In this document: positions 56,720-64,000 of the stretch, one piece after another | How positions within the stretch are numbered: the first letter of the stretch is position 1 | Layout: each line of letters opens with the position of its first letter | DNA from: Rhizobium giardinii bv. giardinii H152 | GTDB lineage: Bacteria; Pseudomonadota; Alphaproteobacteria; Rhizobiales; Rhizobiaceae | Assembly (NCBI RefSeq): GCF_000379605.1 | Contig: NZ_KB902691.1 | Coordinates: forward strand, 125,056-189,055 | Reading direction: 5' to 3' | Length of the DNA stretch: 64,000 nucleotides | Made by a program: the position numbers and the translations under genes | Notes under the pieces: model-generated | Database searches by the model: none | What the model was told of the DNA's origin: nothing | What the model saw: the letters and a program-made list of their open reading frames with translations, nothing else

Positions 56720-57733
56720 ATGATGCCAACCCTTCATTCCACCCCGGACAATCCGATCCCCAGCAATCATACCGTCGGCTTCTTCGAAGGGGTCGGCGGC
56801 AAGAAAATCCGCTATGCTATTTTCAAATGCGCCGCGCCTGTCGCGAGCGGCACCGTCGTGCTTTTGCAGGGCCGCAACGAATCGATCGAGAAATATGCCG
56901 AGACCATCGGCGAATTGACGGCGCGCGGTCTCTGGGTCGCGACCTTCGACTGGCGCGGCCAGGCGGGCTCGGAGCGCCTGCTGAAGAAGCCGCGCCGCGG
57001 CCATGTCCGCCGCTTCAGCGACTACGAGCGCGACCTCACCATCTTCCTCGACAGGATCGTGCTGCCCGATACGCGCCTGCCCTTCTTCATGATCGCCCAT
57101 TCGATGGGTGCGCTGGTCGCGCTGTCGCAGGCGCCGCTGCTCGCCAGCCGCATCGATCGCCTGGCGATCCTGGCGCCCTTCGTCGCGCTTGGCGCTCAAA
57201 GGTTTGGACACCGCACGATCGGTTTTCTCGCCGCCGCCTTCAGCCTGTGCGGCCTGGGATTCCTGCCCTTGATGCGCGACAAAGACGCGCTGCCGTTTTC
57301 GGAAAACCTGCTGACATCGGATGCGCGCCGCTTCGCCCGCAACACCGCGCTGACCGACATCCATCCGGAACTGGCGCTGGGGCCGCCGACCGCCCGCTGG
57401 TTGCATGAGACCTTCAAGGCGATCAGGCGCGTTTCAAGCCGCGAGCACCTGACGCAGATCCGGGTGCCGACAATCCTGCTGGCACCGACGCGGGACTTGC
57501 TCGTGCCGCATCTCGCCGTCGAGAACCTTGCCCGCAACTTCCGCGCCGGCCACATGATTCCGATCGACGGGGCCCGCCACGAACTGCTGCAGGAGGCCGA
57601 TTACTACCGAGCCCAGGCGATCGCCGCGATCGAAGCCTTCATTCCCGGCAGCAGCGCCGATGTGGCGATGACGGATGCGGATGAGCCGTCCGGCGAGAGC
57701 GTCTCAGAGTCCGTTTGGAAACTCGGCGGCTGA
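56720..57733 (+). CDS. alpha/beta hydrolase, lysophospholipase-like
   Basis: 337 residues. A serine hydrolase of the monoglyceride lipase/PldB type: VVLLQGRNESIEKYAETIGELTARGLWVATFDWRGQAGSERLLKKPRRGHVRRFSDYERDLTIFLD, the nucleophile elbow FFMIAHSMGALVAL, the acid in LLAPTRDLLVPH and the histidine in IDGARHELLQEADYYR. It probably releases fatty acid from lysophospholipids or similar esters. The last residues SESVWKLGG and the stop codon are supplied by a long inverted-repeat element (57703-57872), suggesting that the original C-terminus was replaced. Confidence 0.88.
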   Translation: MMPTLHSTPDNPIPSNHTVGFFEGVGGKKIRYAIFKCAAPVASGTVVLLQGRNESIEKYAETIGELTARGLWVATFDWRGQAGSERLLKKPRRGHVRRFSDYERDLTIFLDRIVLPDTRLPFFMIAHSMGALVALSQAPLLASRIDRLAILAPFVALGAQRFGHRTIGFLAAAFSLCGLGFLPLMRDKDALPFSENLLTSDARRFARNTALTDIHPELALGPPTARWLHETFKAIRRVSSREHLTQIRVPTILLAPTRDLLVPHLAVENLARNFRAGHMIPIDGARHELLQEADYYRAQAIAAIEAFIPGSSADVAMTDADEPSGESVSESVWKLGG

Positions 57734-57872
57734 GAGCCGTCGGGGGATTTTTGTGCTCCCTGAGGAGCGATTTGCAGCCGATATCTCCGGATATCCGGCA
57801 AGAAGCGCGACGCGAGGGAGCGCAAAAAGACCCGGCGGATCGACCCGTGCGACGTTCCAAACGGACTCTCAG
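57703..57872. repeat. long imperfect inverted-repeat element between convergent genes
   Basis: Left arm CTCAGAGTCCGTTTGGAA (57703-57720) matches the complement of the right arm (57855-57872) with one mismatch. A second arm pair, GGGGGATTTTTGTGCTCCCT (57742-57761) with 57815-57833, is nested inside. The element covers the last codons of the hydrolase gene, and its right end holds the hisN stop codon. It may fold as one large hairpin and end transcription from both sides. Confidence 0.8.
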
Positions 57873-58642
57873 CCCTTTAGAATGGCCAGCGCCTGCCGGT
57901 GAACCTCTGCGCTGCCGGCCGCGATGATTTCGCCGCCCATTTCCGCCGGCCCGCCGTTCCAGTCGGTGACGATGCCGCCGGCCTGCTCGATCAGCGGGAT
58001 GAGCCCGCCGACGTCATAGGGCTTCAGGCCGCATTCGATGACGACGTCGATATGGCCGGAGGCGAGCAGCGCGAAGGCGTAGCAATCGCAGCCGTAGCGG
58101 GCGAGCTGCACCTTGCTCTGCACCGCCTCGAACCGGGCCTTGATGTCGCCGGTATAGAGATGCGGCGAGGTGGTGAACAGGATCGCCTGCGAAAGATCGG
58201 CGCAAGCGCGCGTCGCGATCTTCCGGTTGCCGTCGCGGCCGCGATAGAAGGCATCCTTGCCGTCGGCGAAATAGCGCTCCTCGGTGAAAGGCTGGTCCAT
58301 CAGCCCCATCACAGCCTCGCCCTTGTGATAAAGGCCGATCAGCGTGCCCCAGACCGGCAGCCCGGAGATGAAGGCACGCGTGCCGTCGATCGGGTCGATG
58401 ACCCAGACATAATCCCGGTCGAGGCCGACATTGCCGAATTCCTCGCCGAGAATGCCGTGATCCGGGAAATGGCTTTCGATCAGGCTGCGGATCGCCGCTT
58501 CTGCCGCACGGTCGCCTTCGGTCACCGGGTCGAAACCGGCAGCCTCCTTGTTGGCAACGCTGATGCCGGTGCGGAAACGCGGCAGTGTTTCGGCCTTGGC
58601 CGCATCGGCGAGGCGGTCGAAAAATTCACGGTCCGGCAGCAT
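57869..58642 (-). CDS. hisN: histidinol-phosphatase, inositol-monophosphatase family
   Basis: 257 residues. Member of the IMPase superfamily of the HisN type found in actinobacteria and rhizobia, which dephosphorylates L-histidinol phosphate. Metal and substrate sites: PVTEGDRAAE, GILGEEFGN, VWVIDPIDGTRAFISGLPVWGTLIGL and YGCDCYAFALLASGHIDVVIECGLKPYDVGGLIPLIEQAGG. The TRAF in place of TTNF separates it from the SuhB-like copy at 5.3 kb. Substrate assignment is by recalled subfamily wording and should be tested. The last codons lie next to a repeat. Confidence 0.85.
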   Translation of the reverse strand: MLPDREFFDRLADAAKAETLPRFRTGISVANKEAAGFDPVTEGDRAAEAAIRSLIESHFPDHGILGEEFGNVGLDRDYVWVIDPIDGTRAFISGLPVWGTLIGLYHKGEAVMGLMDQPFTEERYFADGKDAFYRGRDGNRKIATRACADLSQAILFTTSPHLYTGDIKARFEAVQSKVQLARYGCDCYAFALLASGHIDVVIECGLKPYDVGGLIPLIEQAGGIVTDWNGGPAEMGGEIIAAGSAEVHRQALAILKG

Positions 58643-58886
58643 GGGGCCTCACGAAATTCGAGGAAAGAGGGTGCATAACGTGCTTATTGCAGATTTTTTT
58701 AAAAAAGAAGGCCACGCCTGAAAAATAGGAAAAACGCGGGCAATTTATGCGAGAGAAGCGACATCTGCCGAGATTTTCGGAAGAACGTGCCTCAAAATTC
58801 CCAAAGCGCTTCGAAAACCCGCCGTTTTCAGCAAACTTCCGTCGACTCGGAAATGGCGCAGCGCAGCACGGAAAGCCCGATCCCGC
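58643..58886. other. region upstream of hisN and the sRNA gene
   Basis: It holds the hisN promoter side (A/T-rich run at about 58686-58710) and otherwise no open reading frame or repeat that I could support. Confidence 0.5.
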
Positions 58887-58915
58887 TTGACAATTGTGCG
58901 CTGCAATAATAACTT
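58887..58915 (+). promoter_or_regulatory. promoter of the MmgR-like sRNA
   Basis: CTTGACA with TTGACA at 58887-58892, a 17-nt spacer and TAACTT at 58910-58915, 7 nt before the predicted RNA start. Confidence 0.6.
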
Positions 58916-58921
58916 TTTCCT

Positions 58922-59000
58922 ACAGTCACTTGTGGCTGTAAATACCCTCCTTGGGTGTTTCCTCCCTAGACTTAGCCGCGCCACAAGCGCGGTTTTTTTT
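58922..59000 (+). ncRNA. mmgR: MmgR-like small RNA (alpha-r8 / suhB RNA family)
   Basis: About 79 nt. First hairpin ACAGTCA-CTTG-TGGCTGT (58922-58939), then an ACCC-TCCTT-GGGT hairpin, a single-stranded region with the motif TTTCCTCCCT (58958-58967), and an intrinsic terminator CCGCGC-CACAA-GCGCGG with eight T residues (58976-59000). The TTTCCTCCCT motif, the three-hairpin layout and the position beside an IMPase-family gene match what I recall of the alpha-r8 sRNAs (Rfam suhB), whose Sinorhizobium member MmgR limits polyhydroxybutyrate storage when nitrogen is scarce. Identity rests on recall; the RNA gene itself is strongly supported. Confidence 0.85.
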
Positions 59001-59041
59001 GCCTGGATTTTGGGGAGAGATGCTGGAAAGGCGCTGCAGCG

Positions 59042-59926
59042 CTATTCGGCCGCCAGCGAAGAATTCCCAGCGTATTTTTCCACATGCGCCGCAAGGCCGG
59101 CGAGGAAGATGCCTATGGCGTCAGCCAGCGTCCGAAAACCGTTCTTCTTCTGCAGCGTCGTCTCATCGACATAGAGACCGCGATTGATCTCGATCTGCAG
59201 GGCATGCAGCCCGCGCGCGGGCCGGCCGTAGTGCTCGGTGATGAAGCCGCCGGCATAAGGCTTGTTGCGGGCAACCGAAAAGCCGAGATCCTCCAGCAAC
59301 GAGACGGCCGTGCGCGACAGGTCGGCTGCGGCGCTGGTGCCGTAGCGGTCGCCGATGATGAAATCCGGACGCTGGCCGGTGCCGGCCAGCCGGATATTGC
59401 CCGGCATCGAATGGCAATCGATCAGCACTGCCAGCCCGAACTGGACATGGGTGCGGGCGATCAGCCGCCGCAGGCAGGCATGATAGGGCTTGTAGATGGT
59501 TTCGATCCGCTCCAGCGCCTCGGCGACCGGAAAGCGGCTGCGGTAGATTTCCATGTTTTCCGCCACCAGCCGCGGCACGGTGCCGAGGCCGCCGGCCACC
59601 CGCATCGAACTGATATTGGCATGGGGCGGCAACTGCCCCTCGAACATGCGCGGATCGAGTTCGTAGGGCTCGCGGTTGACGTCGAGAAAAGCGCGCGGGA
59701 AATGCGCCAGCAGCAAGGGCGCACCGAGATTTGTCACACAATGGAACAGCTCGTCGACGAAATGATCCTCCGAACGACGGATCGACAGGCCGTCCAAACG
59801 CGACTGATCGAGAAAGGACTGGGTATAGGTCCGGCCACTGTGAGGGGAATTGAACACAAAAGGAATGCGCTGCAGTTCCGGCTCGCGAACTTCGAAGTGT
59901 TCGGTTTCGCTGACGTTCTGCGCCAT
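59042..59926 (-). CDS. N-formylglutamate amidohydrolase family protein, second copy
   Basis: 294 residues. FGase-fold zinc hydrolase: PFVFNSPHSGRTYTQSFLDQ (first His), HFPRAFLDVNREPYELDPRMF, VLIDCHSMPG (second His) and DFIIGDRYGTSAAADL. HutG-type wording is stronger here than in the copy at 16.9 kb (LDVNREPYELDPRMF, RNKPYAGGFITEHYGRP). It deformylates N-formylglutamate or related formyl amino acids. Rhizobia carry it next to cpdR, as here. It is convergent with the sRNA, whose terminator lies 42 nt away. Confidence 0.9.
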   Translation of the reverse strand: MAQNVSETEHFEVREPELQRIPFVFNSPHSGRTYTQSFLDQSRLDGLSIRRSEDHFVDELFHCVTNLGAPLLLAHFPRAFLDVNREPYELDPRMFEGQLPPHANISSMRVAGGLGTVPRLVAENMEIYRSRFPVAEALERIETIYKPYHACLRRLIARTHVQFGLAVLIDCHSMPGNIRLAGTGQRPDFIIGDRYGTSAAADLSRTAVSLLEDLGFSVARNKPYAGGFITEHYGRPARGLHALQIEINRGLYVDETTLQKKNGFRTLADAIGIFLAGLAAHVEKYAGNSSLAAE

Positions 59927-60121
59927 CGCAGCCCTTTTTTACCATGTCACAATCTTGGTGCTTCGTGTATGTTGCCAGCAGGCAGCATTCATGTCCATAG
60001 TCGTTTCCTGCCAGTGAACGGGGCTTGACCTCATGTCTTCACCGGATATTTACCCACATGCGGTTTCCTGAAAGTCACCGCAATTCCCGACATCGACACG
60101 TAAGGTGCAACGGCTTTATCC

Positions 60122-60484
60122 ATGAGTCCAAAAATTCTCCTCGCCGAAGACGATAACGACATGCGCCGTTTCCTGGTGAAAGCCCTGGAAAAGGCCGGCT
60201 ACAAGGTATTGTCCTTCGACAATGGCGCAAGCGCCTATGACCGGCTGCGCGAAGAACCGTTCTCGCTCCTTCTGACCGACATCGTCATGCCTGAAATGGA
60301 CGGCATCGAACTTGCCCGCCGCGCAACCGAGCTCGATCCGGACCTGAAAGTGATGTTCATCACCGGCTTTGCCGCCGTCGCCCTGAATCCCGATTCGAAG
60401 GCCCCGAAGGATGCAAAGGTGCTGTCCAAGCCGTTCCACCTGCGCGATCTCGTCGATGAAGTGAACAAGATGCTGGCCGCCTGA
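60122..60484 (+). CDS. cpdR: single-domain response regulator CpdR
   Basis: 120 residues, receiver domain only. Acidic pocket E9/D10/D11, phospho-acceptor D53 in LLLTDIVMPEMDGIE, and K103 in VLSKPFHLRDL. The segment VMFITGFAAVALNP is the wording of CpdR, which in its unphosphorylated form brings ClpXP to the pole and triggers degradation of CtrA and other cell-cycle proteins. The phosphorelay source (ChpT/CckA) is elsewhere. It is upstream of tRNA-Val. Confidence 0.93.
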   Translation: MSPKILLAEDDNDMRRFLVKALEKAGYKVLSFDNGASAYDRLREEPFSLLLTDIVMPEMDGIELARRATELDPDLKVMFITGFAAVALNPDSKAPKDAKVLSKPFHLRDLVDEVNKMLAA

Positions 60485-60548
60485 GGCCGGGTTTGCAAGG
60501 CGTCCACGAGGTCGCAAAACTTCCTGTCAAAAAGCCGATAAAAGCCTA

Positions 60549-60577
60549 TTGACGCCGCAAGAGGTTTTGTGGTCTAT
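60549..60577 (+). promoter_or_regulatory. promoter of tRNA-Val
   Basis: TTGACG (60549-60554), a 17-nt spacer and GTCTAT (60572-60577). Confidence 0.6.
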
Positions 60578-60592
60578 GCGCCGACATCGGAT

Positions 60593-60667
<75 letters not shown>

Positions 60668-60690
60668 TCCAAATTGCCTACCAAGACAAA

Positions 60691-60722
60691 GGGCTTGCCA
60701 AGAGATTGGCGAGCCCTTTTTC
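60691..60722 (+). terminator. terminator of tRNA-Val
   Basis: GGGCTTGCCAA-GAGA-TTGGCGAGCCC followed by TTTTTCTT. Confidence 0.9.
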
Positions 60723-61295
60723 TTGATCGGCGCATGGTCTGCCCCCTGCTCAGCGCCGGAGTTCCTTTCGAAGCGGCAGCTTGCCCGGGCCTGCGAGGCG
60801 GCTGTGCCTGACAGAGCCAGGACGCAATTGGCGACCAAAATGCGCATGCCTGTCCGAAAAGCGCTAACAACGACGGCGTCGCTTAAATATTTACACTTTT
60901 TAACCATCTGGTGAAACTCGCAAGAAGTGCCATTCATCGCCTTTTGGGGAAAAGAAAACCCGCCACCAAAAAGGTGACGGGATCCTAAATAGCCTAGAAA
61001 ATATAGAGAAACTCAAAATCTTACTGACAAGTCAATAACGCTTTCGCTGTAAAAGCCGCGCCGGTTTAGTATCTGGTCACGGCAAGTTGAGATTAGCGGT
61101 CGCTAATAAAATAGTCGAACGCCAAATTTGGGTGTGTTTATGTCAATCGGGGTGATGACGGTCTGCAGCTGAATACAATTTAATGTTTGCTAATCTAACT
61201 AGAAGCGCGCACTGTATCATTGTCGATAGCCAACAATACGGGCGCTGTCGCCTAAGGGTTCATTACCCTGCCCCAATCGATAAGGAGGACGCTGG
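60723..61295. other. AT-richer accessory intergenic region behind tRNA-Val
   Basis: No supported protein gene. On the minus strand CCCGTCACC-TTTTT-GGTGGCGGG followed by TTTTCTTT (60951-60981) is a strong terminator facing left, implying an unseen leftward transcript from about 61000-61200. A leftward signal-peptide-like frame (MRILVANCVLALSGTAASQA..., from 60847) runs into the tRNA and is not accepted. Confidence 0.5.
60948..60981 (-). terminator. orphan leftward intrinsic terminator
   Basis: Perfect 9-bp stem except one G-U-type pair, loop TTTTT, then TTTTCTTTTCCCC on the minus strand. No gene is seen to its right that would use it. Confidence 0.8.
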
Positions 61296-61442
61296 ATGTC
61301 TTCCATTCTCAACATCTCTTATCTGGGAAATCTGGGCCGTTTCCTTCGCCGGTTTCGATATGTCGACTTCCTGATCAGAGCGAGTCCAGCGCTGAGCCTC
61401 GCCTTTTTAACCTACATCACGTTCGAAGACTACCTTTGGTAG
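61296..61442 (+). CDS. 48-residue hydrophobic small protein
   Basis: Starts MSSILNISYLGNLGRFLRRF and ends SLAFLTYITFEDYLW. A basic, amphipathic N-terminal half and a hydrophobic C-terminal half suggest a small membrane-associated protein. It is supported by an unusually strong ribosome site AAGGAGG at 61282-61288, 7 nt before the ATG. No family is recognised. It is the first of three or four small genes in the accessory stretch; 54 nt later the next one starts. Confidence 0.55.
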   Translation: MSSILNISYLGNLGRFLRRFRYVDFLIRASPALSLAFLTYITFEDYLW

Positions 61443-61496
61443 ATCGGCGAACGGCGGCAATTGACGCGACCGCTTGAAACGGACGCAAGAGAAACG

Positions 61497-61775
61497 ATGA
61501 CGATCATGCTGACGCGCACGATACACCGAACCATTCATTTCAACGCACCGGCATCGCTGGACGGTCTCGATCGTCCATTGGCCCCGGGCGACTATGAGGT
61601 GAATGAGGACGAAGAATTGATCGAGGGTCTCTCCTGGCTCGCCTATCGCCGCGTCGCTACCTTCATCACCGTACCGGCGACGCCGGAAAATGGCCACGTT
61701 TCCCGCATGCTTCCGATCGATGCCGAGGCGCTCGAAGAGATGCTTCGGCGTGATGGCATTGGCGATGGACGATAG
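61497..61775 (+). CDS. small hypothetical protein
   Basis: 92 residues: MTIMLTRTIHRTIHFNAPAS..., then LDRPLAPGDYEVNEDEELIEGLSWLAYRRVATFITVPATPENGHVSRMLPIDAEALEEMLRRDG. The wording FNAPASLDGLDRPLAPGDYEVNEDEE...LSWLAYRRVATFITVP is one I recognise from several rhizobial hypothetical proteins without known function. Its beta-rich, acidic middle and helical end suggest a small soluble fold. Start at the ATG after GCAAGAGAAACG; other in-frame starts are close. Confidence 0.7.
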   Translation: MTIMLTRTIHRTIHFNAPASLDGLDRPLAPGDYEVNEDEELIEGLSWLAYRRVATFITVPATPENGHVSRMLPIDAEALEEMLRRDGIGDGR

Positions 61776-61792
61776 CAGATCGGCAGGTGCGC

Positions 61793-62002
61793 ATGGCCCG
61801 TCACAAATTCGCAATCGGCGCAGAAGTTCGACTGATAAGCCGAACTTGGCTCTCCCCGACCGCGGCCGAGACATACCGGGTCATATCTCTTCTCCCGATA
61901 ATGGATCTTTCTCCCCAATATCGACTTCGCAACGACGAACTGGGGCAAGAGCGGGTATCCAAAGAGGATAATTTGAGCGTCCTGCCGGAAAGCCGCCCTT
62001 AG
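61793..62002 (+). CDS. small hypothetical protein
   Basis: 69 residues: MARHKFAIGAEVRLISRTWLSPTAAETYRVISLLPIMDLSPQYRLRNDELGQERVSKEDNLSVLPESRP. The pattern KF.IG..V.L......SP..AE.Y.V...LP..D.SPQYR.RND.E..ERV..ED.L is a short SH3-like family common in rhizobia and unnamed as far as I recall. The function is unknown. It follows the 92-residue gene closely (17 nt) and may be co-transcribed. Confidence 0.7.
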   Translation: MARHKFAIGAEVRLISRTWLSPTAAETYRVISLLPIMDLSPQYRLRNDELGQERVSKEDNLSVLPESRP

Positions 62003-62248
62003 ACGAGGGTTGGGCTCATCCACGAAATGCGCCGCTGCTTGTAGCCTCACGACCTTGCCAGGCATATTCACCGGGTCTGTGTTATCGGCGCGTCGCGGTA
62101 ACGCTTGGTCGATGGTAACTGTTTCCATCTGGTGCAGGATTTATCCTTTGGTAACGACGATCTTTATTTCCGCCATACTTGACTCTTCTCATCAATATTG
62201 TGCGATCTATAGTCTCCGCTAGCCGCATGATGCGGCTTTATGGAGAGC

Positions 62249-62452
62249 ATGATGCCCAAAACCGTGGCCAAGCAATTAGCCGCTGATCCAAGCGTCGGGA
62301 CTGAAGAATTGGAGGCAGCAGTTCATTATATGAGAAAAAAGCTTATTGAAGCCGCCCTTTTGAATGCCCCGGCGCCCTTTCTTACTTATCGCAACAAATT
62401 GATTTTCGAGACGACACTGAGAATTCGGCGCAGAAGACAGTCGTCGATCTGA
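62249..62452 (+). CDS. small hypothetical protein
   Basis: 67 residues: starts MMPKTVAKQLAADPSVGTEE and ends TLRIRRRRQSSI. Mostly helical, with a hydrophobic central helix (LIEAALLNAPAPFLTYRNKLIF) and a basic tail. A GGAG site lies 3-7 nt before the ATG at 62249; the ATG at 62252 is equally possible. Not recognised. Confidence 0.45.
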   Translation: MMPKTVAKQLAADPSVGTEELEAAVHYMRKKLIEAALLNAPAPFLTYRNKLIFETTLRIRRRRQSSI

Positions 62453-62775
62453 GCGCAACCGAAATAGCCCCTCTGGGATATGGATATATTCTGCCAATAC
62501 CCCCGAACGGGATCATCACACGCTCAGCCCTGAACACGGGTAAGCCCCGCCGGACACACGTCCGGCGGGGAAGCCGACTCATTCCGACACCGTTTCCCGG
62601 CGGAACATGTCACGGAGTGTTGCCAACGCAGTTGAACCAGCCCTCAACAAGACGGCGCCACAACCGCGCCGCGCGTGCTTTCAGACGCACAAAGGAAATT
62701 GCGGCACTTGGAAGTGCTGCATGTTTCCTTAAATCGGCTAGGATTGAAGCAAACATGCAGTAGGACATCCTGCCG
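62453..62775. other. non-coding stretch with inverted repeats
   Basis: About 320 nt. CCCCGCCGGAC-ACAC-GTCCGGCGGGG at 62545-62570 is a perfect 11-bp hairpin without a U-tract. GCACTT-GG-AAGTGC at 62704-62717 is a short perfect inverted repeat before the next gene. No reading frame could be supported. Confidence 0.5.
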
Positions 62776-62964
62776 ATGAACGAACCCCGCTATAGCCTGC
62801 GCCAGGAAACGAACGGCACCTGGACCGTGATCGACATCATCACCCGCCTGCCGGCAGCGTCGGACGGGCGTGATCTGACCGGCCTTGAACAGGACGATGC
62901 GAGAGACATTGCCGAGGCGCTGAACCGCGATTACCTCGCCGGCCGCGAAAGCCCGCTGGTCTAG
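62776..62964 (+). CDS. small hypothetical protein
   Basis: 62 residues: starts MNEPRYSLRQETNGTWTVID and ends LNRDYLAGRESPLV. A beta-hairpin-like start (YSLRQE..GTWTVID) and a helical acidic end (LEQDDARDIAEALNRDYLAG) are a shape I recall from short rhizobial proteins of unknown function. It is followed by an AGCCCTTCCCC / GGGGCT stem-loop at about 62971-63000 that can end its transcript. Confidence 0.65.
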   Translation: MNEPRYSLRQETNGTWTVIDIITRLPAASDGRDLTGLEQDDARDIAEALNRDYLAGRESPLV

Positions 62965-63397
62965 AATGAAAAAGCCCTTCCCCGTTGCCGGAGAGGGGCT
63001 GGAAAAATGTTTGCGTCATGAAATTGCCGATTGCAAAGTGTCCGGCAGTAGCAATAAAGAATGAAACGCCGCGGCGCGCATCCCCCGAATGGGTTAGGGA
63101 TTTGTCATCGCCCCGTCGTGAAATTCAAAAAGCTTTGCGAACCGCGTTCCTCGTCGCGCCACGCACCGAACCGCGCGCACAAATTCCGCGGCGCAGTGCA
63201 ACGAAAACCGGTCATCCGCCTCGCGCAGGTCAACTGTCGTGCGGCTCCCTCGCAAGACCGGTCGCCGTCGAAAAAACACGAAATATTGTTACGAAAATCG
63301 TGACGCGGGCGCAGTTTTGCGATAGGAACCGCTGCAATTGTAAGCCCTGCTCCCCATATCCGCCCTTACCCAGGCTTAACGTTCAAGGAAGACGTCC
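62965..63397. other. intergenic region upstream of ilvD
   Basis: Begins with a stem-loop (about 62971-63000) closing the small gene. The remainder is GC-rich and shows no supported gene, leader peptide or repeat; the ilvD ribosome site (AAGGAAGACGTCC) is at its right end. Confidence 0.55.
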
Positions 63398-64000
63398 ATG
63401 CCCGCCTATCGCTCCCGCACCACCACCCACGGCCGCAACATGGCCGGCGCTCGCGGCCTCTGGCGCGCGACGGGCATGAAGGACAGCGATTTCGGCAAGC
63501 CGATCATCGCCGTGGTGAACTCGTTCACGCAGTTCGTGCCCGGCCATGTCCACCTCAAGGACCTTGGCCAGCTGGTTGCGCGCGAGATCGAAGCCCATGG
63601 CGGCGTTGCCAAGGAATTCAACACGATCGCCGTCGATGACGGCATCGCCATGGGCCATGACGGCATGCTCTATTCGCTGCCGTCGCGCGAACTGATCGCC
63701 GACTCGGTCGAATACATGGTCAATGCCCACTGCGCTGACGCCATGGTCTGCATTTCCAACTGCGACAAGATCACCCCCGGCATGCTGATGGCGTCGCTGC
63801 GGCTCAACATCCCCGTGATCTTCGTTTCCGGCGGCCCGATGGAAGCCGGCAAGGTCGTGCTGTCGGACGGCAAGATCCATGCGCTCGACCTGGTCGACGC
63901 CATGGTTGCCGCCGCCGACGACAAGGTCTCAGACGAGGACGTCAAGGTCATCGAGCGCTCCGCCTGCCCGACCTGCGGCTCGTGCTCGGGCATGTTCACC
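63398..64000 (+). CDS. ilvD: dihydroxy-acid dehydratase, 5' part (cut by window end)
   Basis: 201 residues visible of about 610. It dehydrates dihydroxy-acids in valine/isoleucine synthesis with an FeS cluster. The N-terminus [107 protein letters not shown] is the standard IlvD start. FeS-ligand cysteines are in [12 protein letters not shown] and in [12 protein letters not shown], the last motif before the window ends. The rest lies outside. Confidence 0.97.
   Translation, partial: MPAYRSRTTTHGRNMAGARGLWRATGMKDSDFGKPIIAVVNSFTQFVPGHVHLKDLGQLVAREIEAHGGVAKEFNTIAVDDGIAMGHDGMLYSLPSRELIADSVEYMVNAHCADAMVCISNCDKITPGMLMASLRLNIPVIFVSGGPMEAGKVVLSDGKIHALDLVDAMVAAADDKVSDEDVKVIERSACPTCGSCSGMFT

Noticed and set aside
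58887..59000. AbcR1/AbcR2 (alpha-r15) small RNA
   Set aside because: Considered because of the CCUCCC motif, but only one copy is present and the layout and neighbouring IMPase gene fit the alpha-r8 family better.

Overview
The window looks like a stretch of the main chromosome of a member of the Rhizobiaceae (Alphaproteobacteria; Rhizobium, Agrobacterium or a close relative). GC is high and gene density is dense. The gene content is typical of that family: homospermidine synthase, an Omp10-type lipoprotein, CpdR, the UPF/DUF families 465, 882, 1036, 1244, 2312 and 459, a MmgR-like (alpha-r8) small RNA beside an inositol-monophosphatase-family gene, and a small heat-shock gene with a ROSE-type leader. 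Species-level assignment is not possible from what I can see. The window starts between genes and ends inside ilvD.

Layout. 0.2-9.7 kb: an orphan tricarboxylate-transporter binding protein, an FAD dehydrogenase, a MotA/TolQ-like plus OmpA/MotB-like pair, an inositol monophosphatase, elongation factor P, a Sel1-repeat protein, a thiE-like gene and a TauE/SafE permease. 9.8-18.4 kb: a small ArsR-type regulator, two DUF465 genes, purE-purK, zinc-free rpmJ, an exported TPR protein, an alpha/beta hydrolase, pyruvate kinase coupled to a DUF1036 protein, an N-formylglutamate amidohydrolase, DUF1244 and DUF2312. 18.4-27.3 kb: a large DUF882 cell-envelope peptidase, an orphan sigma-54 response regulator, an M3 oligoendopeptidase, pabB-pabC and a PAS-GGDEF diguanylate cyclase. 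27.5-33.0 kb: a homogentisate (tyrosine/phenylalanine) catabolic cluster, with hppD and an Lrp/AsnC regulator divergent from each other, then a MarR regulator divergent from hmgA-fahA-maiA. 33.2-47.3 kb: envelope and housekeeping genes (homospermidine synthase, Omp10, a 5'-nucleotidase-LysM fusion, ferrochelatase, SPFH/NfeD pair, beta-barrel protein, galU, MltB-type transglycosylase, a DUF459 protein lacking SGNH catalytic residues) and a divergent TetR/RidA pair with three tandem operators. 47.4-60.7 kb: gltB, a previously easy-to-miss 55-residue membrane protein, gltD; threonine aldolase, a transporter remnant, hsp20, a lysophospholipase-like hydrolase, hisN, the MmgR-like sRNA, a second N-formylglutamate amidohydrolase, cpdR and tRNA-Val(GAC). 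60.7-62.8 kb: a more AT-rich accessory stretch behind the tRNA that holds only small ORFs. 63.4 kb to the end: the 5' part of ilvD.

The most unusual signals are non-genic or micro-genic. A 136-bp nested palindromic repeat lies in frame inside pabC. A long palindromic element carries or abuts the stop codons of two convergent genes (57.7-57.9 kb). A microprotein is translationally coupled between the two glutamate synthase subunits. Three ACATACG-type operators lie in the TetR/RidA intergenic region, the middle one between the -35 and -10. There is a sequestered Shine-Dalgarno sequence at 33.2 kb, and several perfect inverted repeats near promoters. I saw no prophage, insertion sequence, CRISPR array or recognisable complete defence system. 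Function calls are from reading the translated sequences and recalled family features; no database search was run.
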